From Streptomyces sp. NBC_01471 (GTDB taxonomy: Bacteria > Actinomycetota > Actinomycetes > Streptomycetales > Streptomycetaceae): a stretch of DNA of 64,000 nt. The stretch spans positions 1,901,001-1,965,000 of the forward strand of contig NZ_CP109450.1 in assembly GCF_041438865.1 (NCBI RefSeq), in the 5' to 3' direction. A program made the position numbers and the translations under genes. Numbering within the stretch: position 1 is the stretch's first letter; every line of letters starts with the position of its first letter. This document shows, piece by piece, positions 1 through 10,994 of this stretch. The notes beneath the pieces are model-generated. The model was not told where the DNA came from. It saw only the letters and a program-made list of their open reading frames with translations, and did no database searches.

Positions 1-9
1 CAGGAGACA

Positions 10-1185
10 GTGGCACCGCAGGCAGACGCCCAGGGGCGCAAGCAGCGGCTGCGAAGACGGCTGGAGCGGCTGATCGGGATCGCCGCCACCGAGGGCAATG
101 AACTCGTACCACTGCGCAACGGGGACGAGATCTTCCCCGCCATGCTGGACGCCGTCCGTGCCGCAGAGCACACCATCGACCTGATGACCTTCGTGTACTG
201 GCGCGGGCAGATAGCCCACGACTTCGCGACGGCTCTGGCGGACCGCGCACGGGCCGGTGTCCGGGTGCGGCTCCTGCTCGACGGCTTCGGCGCCAAGGAG
301 ATCGAGCAGGATCTGCTCGACACCATGGACGCCGCCGGAGTGCAGGTCGCGTGGTTCCGCAAGCCCGCCAGGCTCTCGCCCCTCAAGCAGAACCACCGCT
401 GCCACCGCAAGGCGCTCGTCGTGGACGAGCACACGGCCTTCACCGGCGGCGTGGGCATCGCGGAGGAGTGGTGCGGCGACGCCCGGGACTCGACCGAGTG
501 GCGCGACACCCACGTTCGGCTGCGCGGGCCCGCCGTCGACGGGATCGCCGCCGCTTTCGCCCAGAACTGGGCGGAGTGCCACGACGAACTGTTCGACGAC
601 CGCGACCGCTTCACGGAACACGCCCAGCCCGGCGAGGCCACCGTCCAGGTGGTCCGCGGTTCGGCCAGCTTCGGGTGGCAGGACCTCCAGACCCTGATCC
701 GCGTGATGCTGACCTCCGCCGAGGAGCGCTTCCGGCTGGCCACCGCCTATTTCGCGCCGGACACGTACTTCATCGAGCTGCTGTGTGCCACGGCGCGGCG
801 CGGGGTGCGGGTGGAGATCCTCCTGCCGGGTCCGCACACCGACCAGCGCGCCTGCCGGCTCGCGGGGCGGCACCACTACGCCGCCCTGCTGGCCGCCGGT
901 GTCGAGATCCGCGAGTACCAGCCCACCATGCTGCACACCAAGATCATCACGGTGGACCATGTCGCGTCGCTCATCGGGTCGACCAACTTCAACCGGCGGT
1001 CCCTCGAACACGACGAAGAGGTCATGCTCGCGGTCCTGGACGAGACGTTCACCGCGGCGCTCGACGCCGACTTCGACGCCGACCTCAAGCGCAGCGAGGC
1101 GATCGACCCCGCCCGCTGGAGCCGTCGCGCACTGACCGAGCGGCTGCGGGAGACGGCTGTCATCCCGATCAGACGCTTCCTGTGA
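10..1185 (+). CDS. Phospholipase D-like / cardiolipin synthase-like protein
   Basis: This 391-residue protein has the two HKD catalytic motifs of the phospholipase D superfamily. The first is H132-x-K134-x4-D139, followed by TGG. The second is near residues 308-325 and reads HTKIITVD, then GSTNFNRRS. Such enzymes form a phosphohistidine intermediate and act on phosphodiester head groups. The paired layout is that of bacterial cardiolipin synthases, but no N-terminal membrane helices are visible, so it may be a soluble or peripheral PLD. The GTG start at 10 follows a CAGGAG ribosome site at the very edge of the window. A longer upstream start cannot be fully excluded. The substrate is inferred. 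Confidence 0.9.
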   Translation: MAPQADAQGRKQRLRRRLERLIGIAATEGNELVPLRNGDEIFPAMLDAVRAAEHTIDLMTFVYWRGQIAHDFATALADRARAGVRVRLLLDGFGAKEIEQDLLDTMDAAGVQVAWFRKPARLSPLKQNHRCHRKALVVDEHTAFTGGVGIAEEWCGDARDSTEWRDTHVRLRGPAVDGIAAAFAQNWAECHDELFDDRDRFTEHAQPGEATVQVVRGSASFGWQDLQTLIRVMLTSAEERFRLATAYFAPDTYFIELLCATARRGVRVEILLPGPHTDQRACRLAGRHHYAALLAAGVEIREYQPTMLHTKIITVDHVASLIGSTNFNRRSLEHDEEVMLAVLDETFTAALDADFDADLKRSEAIDPARWSRRALTERLRETAVIPIRRFL

Positions 1186-1251
1186 GACGCGGCCGGGCCC
1201 GGAGGCCGGACGACTCTCGCCAAGACGGGACGATCATGCGATCATTGCCGA

Positions 1252-1668
1252 ATGACAACTGTTAGCGTGCCTCCGGGCCAGGGCGGCGAGCGGGGCGGTG
1301 TGTCCTGCTTCGAGGAGGGCGCCGTCACCGTGGTCGTACCGGTCGGAGACATCGACATCGACGCAGCACCGCCGGTCCGGGAAGCTGTCTCGGGCGCCTT
1401 CGACGCCCGGCGGCCGGTCGTTCTGGACCTGTCCCGGGTCACGTTCGCCGACTCCAGCGCGCTGAACATGCTGCTCTGGGCCAACACCAACGGGGCGTTC
1501 TACCTGGCGGGCCCGGTGCACCAGCAGGTACAGCGCCTGTTCGACGTCACCGGGGTGGAAGGGATCTTCACCACCGCCCCCAGCCGCACCGAGGCCCTGC
1601 TGCTCGCGGCGGAGTCCGCCGCTCAGGAACAGCCCGCGGCACCCGTGGACGAGAAGACCGAGGCCTGA
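1252..1668 (+). CDS. STAS-domain protein (anti-sigma factor antagonist-like)
   Basis: The 138-residue product fits a single STAS fold. It has a beta-rich start (residues 20-40), then VVLDLSRVTFADSSALNMLL around residues 60-80. The DSSAL serine is where SpoIIAA/RsbV-type antagonists are phosphorylated. By family it would bind an anti-sigma kinase and release a sigma factor. No kinase or sigma gene is adjacent, so its partner is unknown. The acidic, Ala/Pro-rich tail after residue 115 looks disordered. No Shine-Dalgarno sequence is visible before the ATG, so the message may be leaderless or start a few codons later. Confidence 0.85.
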   Translation: MTTVSVPPGQGGERGGVSCFEEGAVTVVVPVGDIDIDAAPPVREAVSGAFDARRPVVLDLSRVTFADSSALNMLLWANTNGAFYLAGPVHQQVQRLFDVTGVEGIFTTAPSRTEALLLAAESAAQEQPAAPVDEKTEA

Positions 1669-1719
1669 GGCCTCCCGTTACGGAAGGCCCCGGACCCCGG
1701 TCTGTACGTCTCGGGTCAA

Positions 1720-1748
1720 GCAGGGGCCCGCCCGGAGCGGGCCCCTGC
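1720..1748. terminator. Bidirectional terminator hairpin
   Basis: A perfect 12-bp stem (GCAGGGGCCCGC / GCGGGCCCCTGC) encloses a 5-nt loop. It lies between the ends of the convergent STAS gene and xdhC and can serve both strands. There is no long T run, which is usual for Streptomyces. Confidence 0.8.
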
Positions 1749-1764
1749 CGATCCGGTCGGAGAG

Positions 1765-2574
1765 TCAGCTCCCCTCGGTTTCGAGGGTGCGCAGCACATC
1801 GGCCGCGACGCTCACGGCGATGGTCGCGGGTTCCTTGCCGCCGATGTCGGCCAGCCCGATGGGGGTCTTGATCCGGTCGATGGTGGCCGCGTCATGACCG
1901 CCCTCGGTGGCAAGGCGCTTGCGGAACCGCCCCCACTTGGCCGCCGACCCGATCAACCCGATGGAACCGAGATGGGTCGTGCGCAGGGCGGCGTCGCACA
2001 GAGCGGCGTCCTCGGCATGATCATGGGTCATGATCAGGACGTGGGTGCCTTCCGGCAGCTTCTCCAGCACCTCCTCGGGCAGCAGCGGCGTGTGATGCAC
2101 GTGCACCTGCGCCACCGCGTCCGCGAGCACGCCCAGCCGCCGCTCGGTGAGGATGTCGGCGCGGCTGTCGACCAGATGGAGGTCGAGGTCCTGGCGTGCC
2201 AGGATGCGCACCAGTTCCAGCCCTACGTGCCCGACCCCGAAGACCGCCACCGACCGTACGGCCGGCAGCGGTTCGAGCAGCACCGAGACCGTGCCGCCGC
2301 AGCACTGCACACCGTGCTGGTTGGTCACCTTGTCGTTCAGGGTGAAATCAAGCAGCTCCGGCTCCGGCTTGGCCACGGCGATCATCTCCCGGGACCGATC
2401 GATCACGACGGCTTCGACATTGCCGCCACCGATCGAGCCCCATGTCTCGGTCTGCCCCACAACGAGTTTCGCGCCGGCGTCCCGCGGGGCATGACCGCGC
2501 ACGGTCGTGATGGTCGCCAGCACGCCGGGCTCCCGGCGCGCTCGCAACCGTGCGACCGCGGTGACCCATGTCAT
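1765..2574 (-). CDS. xdhC: XdhC family xanthine dehydrogenase accessory protein
   Basis: The 269-residue protein has an N-terminal XdhC/CoxI domain with a GVQCCGG cysteine motif, then a Rossmann fold starting at VFGVGHVGLELVRIL. XdhC proteins bind molybdenum cofactor, support its sulfuration, and insert it into xanthine dehydrogenase. The gene is the last of xdhA-xdhB-xdhC. Its ATG comes one nucleotide after the xdhB stop, so translation is probably coupled. Both neighbours support the assignment. The strong hairpin at 1720-1748 ends the operon. Confidence 0.93.
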   Translation of the reverse strand: MTWVTAVARLRARREPGVLATITTVRGHAPRDAGAKLVVGQTETWGSIGGGNVEAVVIDRSREMIAVAKPEPELLDFTLNDKVTNQHGVQCCGGTVSVLLEPLPAVRSVAVFGVGHVGLELVRILARQDLDLHLVDSRADILTERRLGVLADAVAQVHVHHTPLLPEEVLEKLPEGTHVLIMTHDHAEDAALCDAALRTTHLGSIGLIGSAAKWGRFRKRLATEGGHDAATIDRIKTPIGLADIGGKEPATIAVSVAADVLRTLETEGS

Positions 2575-2575
2575 G

Positions 2576-5037
<2,462 letters not shown>

Positions 5038-5041
<4 letters not shown>

Positions 5042-6519
5042 GACGGCACCGCCTCAGTGGTTTGCGCGTACAGCTTCAGCAGGCTCTGGCCGAGCATCGC
5101 GGAGCGGTAGTCGGCGCTGGCGCGATGGTCGTTCATCGGGGTGCCCTCGGCCCGCAGTACGGGGGCCGCGGCCTCGACGGTCTCCGCCGTCCACGGCTTG
5201 CCCTCCAGGGCCGCTTCGGTGGCCAGGGAGCGGATCGGGGTGGCGGCCACGCCGCCCAGGCCGATGCGTGCCGTGCGGACGATCCCTCCCTCGATGTCCA
5301 GCGCGAAGGCGACGGCCACGCTGGAGATGTCGTCGAAACGCCGCTTGGCGATCTTGTGGAAGGCCACGACCGGCGCCAGCGGCAGCGGGATGCGCACCGC
5401 ACGGATCAGTTCGCCGGGACGGCGCACACTCTGCCGGTAGCCGGTGAAGTAGTCCGCCAGCGGGACCACGCGCTCCCCGTCGGCGTCGGCGAGCACCACC
5501 GAGGCGTCCAGCGCGAGCAGCACGGGCGGGCTGTCACCGATGGGCGATCCGGTACCCAGATTGCCGCCGAGGGTTGCTCCGTTACGGATGAGCCGGGAGG
5601 CGAACTGCGGGAACAGCTCCGCCAGCAGCGGGACGCTGCCGTCGAGGCGGCGTTCGATCTCGGTGAGCGTCAGCGCCGCCCCGATCTCGATGTGGTCCGA
5701 CGCGACCCGCAGCTCCCGCATCTCGGACAGCCGGTCGACGGCGACCACGCAGTCCGCCCTGCGGGAACGGATGTTCACCTCGACGCCCCAGTCCGTGGAT
5801 CCGGCGACCACCACCGCGTCGGGCCGCTCGCGCAGCAGTTGCAGCGTCTCGGCGAGGGTGTTCCTCCGCAGGAACACGCTGTCGCCCTGGGTGTATTCGG
5901 TGGCGACCGGTGCGGGCGGGGACTGCTCGCGACGCCGGGCCAGCGGGTCCTCGTCGGCGGGCGTACCGACCGCGAACGCGGCATCGCGGATCGGGCGGTA
6001 TCCCGTACAGCGGCACAGGTTGCCGCTCAGCGCGTGCAGATCGAACCCGTTCGGACCGTGCTCGGCGTCGACGGTTTCGGCCGTGCCCGCCGCGGGCGCC
6101 GGTTCCGCGTGCGCGCAGCGGTTGGGGCGGTAGTACTCGGCGGCCATGCTGCAGATGAAGCCCGGTGTGCAGTAACCGCACTGGGAGCCGCCACGGACCG
6201 CCATCTCCTCCTGCACGGGGTGCAGGCCGGGCGGAGTTCCGGGTTCGCCGGGGGTGGCGAGGCCTTCGGAGGTGATGACCTCCTGGCCGTCCAGCGCCGC
6301 GGCCGGGACCAGGCAGGCGTTGACCGCCACCCAGTCGGTGGGCTTGTTCACGCCGGGGCGGGCCACCAGGACCGAACAGGCGCCGCACTCACCCTCGGCG
6401 CAGCCCTCCTTGGTGCCGGTGAGGCCGCGCTCGCGCAGAAAATCCAGCACCGTGGTCTGGGGTGCGGCCGGTGCGATCGGAGTTTCCGTCCCGTTCACCG
6501 TGATCCGGGCCGCTACCAT
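5038..6519 (-). CDS. xdhA: Xanthine dehydrogenase, [2Fe-2S] and FAD subunit
   Basis: The 493-residue protein fuses the two electron-transfer parts of xanthine dehydrogenase. Residues 1-90 are a plant-type ferredoxin domain with Cys40, Cys45 and Cys48 in CAEGECGAC. The second cluster domain follows (CGYCTPGF and CRCTGYRPI). After a linker near residue 200 comes a FAD domain with VVAGSTDWGVEVN and RNGATLGGNLGTGSPIGDSPP. Electrons pass from the molybdenum subunit to FAD and on to NAD. An in-frame TGA four codons upstream makes the ATG at 6519 the earliest start. No good Shine-Dalgarno sequence precedes it, which is notable given the long leader. Confidence 0.95.
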
Positions 6520-6671
6520 GACGGGCCGTCATTTCGCGGCTGGGCAGGTCGGTTCATCATGTTCGCCAATTTCAGGCAGCTTTCTGTGTTCAGACGCGCC
6601 GCGTAAGAGGGGCGGGCGCACATCGGCACGCGACAGCGCTGTGCCGGGAAGTGTGGTGTGGGGACATCAGA

Positions 6672-6694
6672 GATGTGCCGCGATCGGGCACATC
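6672..6694. promoter_or_regulatory. 8-bp inverted repeat in the xdh leader
   Basis: GATGTGCC and GGCACATC form a perfect 8-bp inverted repeat around a 7-nt centre, GCGATCG. ACATCAGA also occurs as a direct repeat on the two sides. It sits about 155 bases upstream of xdhA inside the predicted leader. It could be an RNA hairpin or an operator. Sequence alone cannot separate these. Confidence 0.5.
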
Positions 6695-6706
6695 AGAACG
6701 GCGTGC

Positions 6707-6784
6707 TCAGCAGCCGTGCGCGACCTGACCCGGAATCCAGACCGTAAGGCGGGCGAGGCGAGCCAGATCAGAGCAGGTGTACAT
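6707..6784 (-). CDS. Possible 25-codon upstream ORF in the xdh leader
   Basis: On the minus strand an ATG preceded by AAGGAGG, with a 10-nt gap, opens a 25-codon frame beginning MYTCSDLARL and ending VAHGC. It is a better ribosome site than that of xdhA itself, which lies about 190 bases downstream. The start region also overlaps the palindrome at 6772-6789. It may be a leader peptide coupling translation to xdh expression, or a chance frame. No similarity is known to me. Confidence 0.35.
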   Translation of the reverse strand: MYTCSDLARLARLTVWIPGQVAHGC

Positions 6785-6789
6785 CTGCT
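6772..6789. promoter_or_regulatory. 18-bp near-perfect palindrome at the upstream-ORF start
   Basis: AGCAGGTGTACATCTGCT is symmetrical except for one mismatched pair. Its centre is about 40 bases downstream of the predicted transcription start for xdh. The position suits a repressor roadblock, or an RNA stem covering the small-ORF start codon. No regulator gene is adjacent. Confidence 0.5.
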
Positions 6790-6828
6790 GGTCGCCTCCT
6801 TCGGTGGTTACAGGTCTACTTCCATCGC

Positions 6829-6875
6829 AAGCTAGTGGTTGAATCCACTGAGGTCAAGAGAAGTTGATCTTGACC
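6829..6875 (-). promoter_or_regulatory. xdh promoter with operator-like inverted repeat
   Basis: Read on the minus strand, TTGACC and TAGCTT are separated by 17 bases, a good match to a vegetative (HrdB-type) promoter pointing to xdhA. The TTGACC box is one arm of a perfect 8-bp inverted repeat, GGTCAAGA-8-TCTTGACC (6852-6875). A protein bound there would cover the -35 region. The start of transcription would be near 6822, giving a leader of about 300 nt. Confidence 0.6.
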
Positions 6876-7063
6876 CCTTGTATGACCGACCAGATTCTAC
6901 GTGAGGTGGAAACCGCCCCGGAGAGCGCAGGTCAGCCACCTGGCATGACGACGATCCGGCGATCTCCCGGTGATCGGCGAAGAGCTGAGTCACATGTGGT
7001 CCTGCCCGCGCGCCATGAACCAGGAACCGGACACGGCCCCCCAGGAGACCGCAGCCGCCCCGC

Positions 7064-8512
7064 TCACCCGTGCAGGGCGGGCACCGCCGCCCGGGGTCCG
7101 TCCGCCTCCGCCGCCCCCTTCGGTACGGCCTTGATCGCCAGCGTCGTCACCATCGCCACGGCGAGCAGTCCGCAGGAGGCCCACAGGGCGGGCGCGTAGA
7201 GGTCCGCGCCCTGTGCGCCGCCGCTTCCGGCGACCGTGATCAGGGCGGAGGCGAGCGCCGTCCCGAGGGAGGCGCCGATGCCGAAGCAGGCTCCGTTCAG
7301 ACCGGGCAGCGCACCCTTCTGCTCCTCCGGGGACGAGAGGACGGCCAGGCCGTTGAGCGCGGTGACGCTCAGGCCGTTGTACGTGATGCCGAGCACCGCG
7401 AGCGCGACCGCGAAGGTCCACTGGTGGGTCATGAACGGCACCGCGACGGCGAAGGCGATCAGCGAGCCGGCCGAGCCGAGGACCACGCTGCGGCGCCAGC
7501 CGATCCGCGGGCCGACTATGCCCGCGAGGGGAGCGCCGATCACGCCGATGGCCTGGGCCGGGGTGGCGAACAGCAGTGCCGCGTGCGTGGCGCTCATTCC
7601 GTAACCGGCGTGCGGGTCCTGGGTGAACAGGGGCACGGTGAGGGTGAGCGCCCCGAAGGCACCGGCCAGGGTCAGCACGGTCGTGGCCAGCAGCGGCCAG
7701 GCGCGGCGCGAGACGAGCAGCTTCGTGTCGATGACGGCGTCCCGGGTACCCCGGCCGGCCAGGGCGAACATGACCAGGAAGGCGAGGCCGCCCAGCACGC
7801 AGCCCGCGGTGGGCACGGACAGCCAGCCCCAGGACTCGCCCTGCGCCAGGCCGATCAGTACGCCCGTCAGCCCGAGGGCGAGGAAGGACGTGCCGCGCCA
7901 GTCCATTTGGCCCGTCGCGGTCGGCGGTGTGGCGGGGACGGTCCGGTACACGGCGAGGGTGCCGGCCACCGACACGACGAGACCGGCCAGGAAGATGCCC
8001 CGGAAGCCGACGGTGTCGGCCAGGCGGCCGCCGAACACCGCGTCCACCCCCGCGAATCCGCCGTTGACGGCGGTGATGATGCCCGCGGCGCGGCCGAAGC
8101 CCTTGGGCGAGAGGGTGTCGTTCAGAGTCAGGAACGCCAGGGTGAACAGGGCGGCGGAGAAGCCCTGGAGGACGCGCCCCGCGAGGAACACCCCGATGTC
8201 GGGGGCCGCGGCGCAGGCGATGTCGCCCGCGATGACCAGGAAGCAGCCCAGCAGCATCATCGGCTTGCGGCCCCGGTAGTCGCTGAGCCGGGCCAGGGTG
8301 ACCTGCCCGACCGCCGCGAACAGGAAGAACAGGGTCTGCGAGAGCCCGACGAGCCCGCTGGTGGTGTGCAGTCGGCGCATGACGTCGGGGAGGGCCGGGC
8401 TGAGCATGGTGGCGTTGAGCTGGTAACCGAGCACGGCCAGCGCCAGCGCCAGCAGCATGCCGGGACGGCTGTCCGACCGTGGCGTGTCCGGGCTGTCGGC
8501 ACACGTCGACAT
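7064..8512 (-). CDS. MFS drug/metabolite exporter
   Basis: This 482-residue protein has about 14 hydrophobic segments and the major facilitator signature DYRGRKPMM after the second helix, as in the DHA2-type multidrug exporters. The ATG at 8512 is chosen because AGGAG stands just upstream; the open frame continues further without a ribosome site. The gene is divergent from the GntR regulator at 8920, and the shared intergenic region holds a GntR-like palindrome. Control by that regulator is therefore likely. The substrate is unknown; a nucleoside or purine analogue would fit the adenosine deaminase beyond the regulator, but that is inference. Confidence 0.9.
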   Translation of the reverse strand: MSTCADSPDTPRSDSRPGMLLALALAVLGYQLNATMLSPALPDVMRRLHTTSGLVGLSQTLFFLFAAVGQVTLARLSDYRGRKPMMLLGCFLVIAGDIACAAAPDIGVFLAGRVLQGFSAALFTLAFLTLNDTLSPKGFGRAAGIITAVNGGFAGVDAVFGGRLADTVGFRGIFLAGLVVSVAGTLAVYRTVPATPPTATGQMDWRGTSFLALGLTGVLIGLAQGESWGWLSVPTAGCVLGGLAFLVMFALAGRGTRDAVIDTKLLVSRRAWPLLATTVLTLAGAFGALTLTVPLFTQDPHAGYGMSATHAALLFATPAQAIGVIGAPLAGIVGPRIGWRRSVVLGSAGSLIAFAVAVPFMTHQWTFAVALAVLGITYNGLSVTALNGLAVLSSPEEQKGALPGLNGACFGIGASLGTALASALITVAGSGGAQGADLYAPALWASCGLLAVAMVTTLAIKAVPKGAAEADGPRAAVPALHG

Positions 8513-8722
8513 GGCGACTCCTAGGAGGGAAGGGCGGGGCGGGGAGTACGGAGCGGCCCTGGGGACCGCCGACGGACGGCGAGAGCGATGACGGGGGGGC
8601 AGGTCGGCCCGGGTGTCCGCCGCTGCCGGCCGGTGTCGCCGATGTGTGCGGCGGTGCGGCAGCCGGCGCTCCCGGGGCGGCGGCGCCGCCGCGCCCGGAA
8701 CGCTTTTCACGCACGTCCGCTT

Positions 8723-8762
8723 ACTTGTCAGACAAGGCGTGATGGAGGTCTGGTCTACCTCC
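8723..8762. promoter_or_regulatory. Two palindromes between the MFS and GntR genes
   Basis: The first, CTTGTC-A-GACAAG (8724-8736), is a perfect 13-bp palindrome containing TTGTCAGACAA, which fits the GT-n3-AC core spacing of GntR-family operators. The second is GGAGGT-7-ACCTCC (8744-8762). They lie in a 407-base divergent region (8513-8919) that holds no gene. TTGTCAGACAA recurs at the start of the adenosine deaminase gene (9759-9769). The GntR protein encoded beside them is the obvious candidate ligand. Confidence 0.6.
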
Positions 8763-8919
8763 GCACGCGAAGAGCTGTCAAGCGTCACCGGCGGGCCCGA
8801 CCCCGCCGGGCCCGCCTCCCCCACCGGGCGACAACACCGCAGCCCGCAGCCGTACTGCGTAGGCTGAGCGGCCCGGCGGCGGCAGCCGGGACAGCCCGAT
8901 GACACCCCAGGAGATGGCT

Positions 8920-9666
8920 ATGGCTGACAGACAACAGCAGCGGCGCCCGGTCGTCGTCCTGTACGAGCGGATCGTGGAAGCGGTGCATCAGGGCGTCTAC
9001 CCGCCCGGCTCCCAACTGCCGACCGAGCCCCGGCTCGCCGCCGACCTGGGGGTCAGCCGGCCCGCGCTGCGCGAGGCGTTGATCCTGCTCCAGGAGGACG
9101 GGGTCATCACGGTGCGGCGCGGGGTGGGCCGCACCGTGAACCACCACCCGCCGCAGCGCGGCTTCGAGACTCTCAAGCCGATGGAGGACCTGCTCGGCGC
9201 GGGTGCGGCGGTCCGTACCGTACGGCTGGCACAGACCCTGGAGGAGCCGACCGACTTCTCCGCACAGCACCTGCTGCTCCCCGCCCGCGGCGAGGTCCGC
9301 TTCTGGGAGAGCATGATCGAGGTCAACTCCCTGCCGTCCTGTCTCGCCCACGAGTGGGCGGCCACCGACGAGACGCTCACGGGTCTCGGCCTCAGGCCGG
9401 CGCAGGCGCTCGACACCGCGCCGGGCGCACCCTCGACCATGCTCCGGCTGCTGCTGGAGGCGGGGCGGGGTATGGCCCTGAAGGGCTCGTCGACCATGGT
9501 CGCCACGATGCTCGGCAGCCGTCGCGGCGCGCAGTTCGACCGGCCCGCGGACACTCCGGCCGTCCTGGTGACGCAGGTGATCCAGGCCGGGCGGACGCCT
9601 GTCCTGGCGGCCAAGTACATGCTGCCGACGGGGGCTCCGGCGCTGCCGGTCTGGCAGTCGCGCTGA
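8920..9666 (+). CDS. GntR-family regulator with UTRA-type ligand domain
   Basis: The 248-residue protein starts with a GntR winged helix (residues 8-75, with [28 protein letters not shown] and [13 protein letters not shown]) and continues with a UTRA/HutC-like effector domain. The ATG at 8920 is preferred over 8899 because CAGGAG lies about seven bases before it. It is divergent from the MFS exporter and upstream of adenosine deaminase in the same direction. The matching palindrome at both flanks suggests it controls both and itself. The ligand is unknown; a nucleoside-like compound is a guess from context. Confidence 0.92.
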   Translation: MADRQQQRRPVVVLYERIVEAVHQGVYPPGSQLPTEPRLAADLGVSRPALREALILLQEDGVITVRRGVGRTVNHHPPQRGFETLKPMEDLLGAGAAVRTVRLAQTLEEPTDFSAQHLLLPARGEVRFWESMIEVNSLPSCLAHEWAATDETLTGLGLRPAQALDTAPGAPSTMLRLLLEAGRGMALKGSSTMVATMLGSRRGAQFDRPADTPAVLVTQVIQAGRTPVLAAKYMLPTGAPALPVWQSR

Positions 9667-9752
9667 CCGCGGGCCCGGTACGGCGGGTCCGGGCCCACCC
9701 CCGGGGCGGCCCACGTTCGCCTTCCGTCGTGCCGGGACTACACTCCCCTCCC

Positions 9753-10940
9753 ATGCACTTGTCAGACAACACCTCCCCCAGCATCGCGCGCACCGTCAGC
9801 ACCGCCGGACTCGGCCAGGAGCAGATACGCCAGGCGCCGAAGGTTCTGCTGCACGACCACCTGGACGGCGGCCTGCGCCCGGCCACCATCGTCGAACTCG
9901 CCCGTGACGCCGGCTATGCGGGGCTGCCGACGGCCGGGGCCGCGCAGCTCGGCGGATGGTTCCGCGATGCCGCCGACTCCGGCTCCCTGGAGCGGTACCT
10001 GGAGACCTTCGCGCACACCTGCGCCGTCCTGCAGACCCGCGAGGCGCTGTACCGCGTCGCCGCCGAGGCCGCCGAGGACCTGGCCGCCGACGGTGTCGTC
10101 TACGCCGAGATCCGCTACGCGCCCGAGCAGCACCTGGAGGGCGGGCTGAGCCTGGAGCAGGTCGTCGAGGCCGTCAACGACGGCTTCCGCGAGGGGGAGC
10201 GCCGGGCCGCGGCGAGCGGTCACGCCATCCGGGTCGGCACACTGCTGACCGCCATGCGGCACGCCGAGCGCTCCCGGGAGATCGCCGAACTGACCCTTGC
10301 CTACCGTGACTCCGGCGTCGTCGGCTTCGACATCGCCGGTGCCGAGACAGGCAACCCGCCGGAGCGGCACGTGGACGCCTTCGACCACCTCAGGGCCTCA
10401 GGCGCGCACATCACGATCCACGCCGGTGAGGTCGTCGGTCTGCCCTCCATCCAGGGGGCGGTGCAGCGCTGCGGGGCCCACCGCATCGGGCACGGAGTCC
10501 GGATCACCGACGACATCACCGTCGCCGCCGACGGCTCGGTCACGCTCGGCCGGCTGGCCACCTACGTACGGGACCACCGCATCGCGCTGGAGGTCTGCCC
10601 GACCTCCAACCTCCAGACGGGCGCGGCCTCCTCGTACGCCGGACACCCCGTCGACCTGCTGCGGCGGCTGAAGTTCCGCGTCTGCGTCAACACGGACAAC
10701 CGGCTGGTCAGCGGCACCACGATGACGCAGGAGTTCCAGCACCTGGCCGACACCTTCGGCTACGGCCTGGACGAGATGGAGTGGTTCACCGTGAACGCGA
10801 TGAAGTCCGCCTTCATCCCCTTCGACGAACGCCTCGCGCTGATCGACCAGACGATCCGTCCCGGCTACGCCCAGCTGCGCAACCGGGGCCTCAGCCACCT
10901 CCCGGCCGCCTGGCCGGCGCCGGCCGGCGCCCCCGCGTAA
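9753..10940 (+). CDS. add: Adenosine deaminase
   Basis: This 395-residue enzyme converts adenosine or deoxyadenosine to inosine. Zinc and catalytic motifs are all visible: HDHLDGG (residues about 34-40, where HxH binds zinc), HAGE, HRIGHG and NTDN. The family spans the whole protein. The ATG at 9753 follows a poor ribosome site. The first codons contain TTGTCAGACAA (9759-9769), a copy of the palindrome core upstream of the GntR gene. It is 86 bases downstream of the GntR gene and ends at a 26-bp palindromic terminator. With xdhABC it forms a route from adenosine through hypoxanthine to urate. Confidence 0.95.
   Translation: MHLSDNTSPSIARTVSTAGLGQEQIRQAPKVLLHDHLDGGLRPATIVELARDAGYAGLPTAGAAQLGGWFRDAADSGSLERYLETFAHTCAVLQTREALYRVAAEAAEDLAADGVVYAEIRYAPEQHLEGGLSLEQVVEAVNDGFREGERRAAASGHAIRVGTLLTAMRHAERSREIAELTLAYRDSGVVGFDIAGAETGNPPERHVDAFDHLRASGAHITIHAGEVVGLPSIQGAVQRCGAHRIGHGVRITDDITVAADGSVTLGRLATYVRDHRIALEVCPTSNLQTGAASSYAGHPVDLLRRLKFRVCVNTDNRLVSGTTMTQEFQHLADTFGYGLDEMEWFTVNAMKSAFIPFDERLALIDQTIRPGYAQLRNRGLSHLPAAWPAPAGAPA
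9758..9769. promoter_or_regulatory. Second copy of the GntR-type palindrome
   Basis: CTTGTCAGACAA lies over codons 2-6 of the adenosine deaminase gene. With the preceding A, 13 bases match the site at 8723-8735. A repressor here would block elongation or initiation. The coding constraint means coincidence remains possible. Confidence 0.45.
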
Positions 10941-10950
10941 CGGGGCACGG

Positions 10951-10976
10951 GCGGAGGGCGCGGCCGCGCCCTCCGC
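10951..10976. terminator. 26-bp perfect palindrome, convergent terminator
   Basis: GCGGAGGGCGCGG and its exact complement are joined without spacer, between the ends of adenosine deaminase and the convergent PP2C-like gene. It would form a strong hairpin in both transcripts. Confidence 0.75.
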
Positions 10977-10994
10977 TGCCACGGCCGCCCCGGG

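Larger units (their letters stand above)
6520..7063. other. xdh leader and promoter region without a large gene
   Basis: These 544 bases lie between xdhA and the MFS gene. The roughly 300 bases nearest xdhA appear to be an untranslated leader (see the separate promoter, palindromes and small ORF). The remaining part, 6880-7063, is the 3' side of the MFS gene on the same strand and shows no convincing gene. No known riboswitch class was recognised by eye. Confidence 0.6.

Noticed and set aside
6518-6565. 15-codon frame starting ATGATGAAC that overlaps the xdhA start
   Set aside because: No ribosome site and no supporting context; probably chance.
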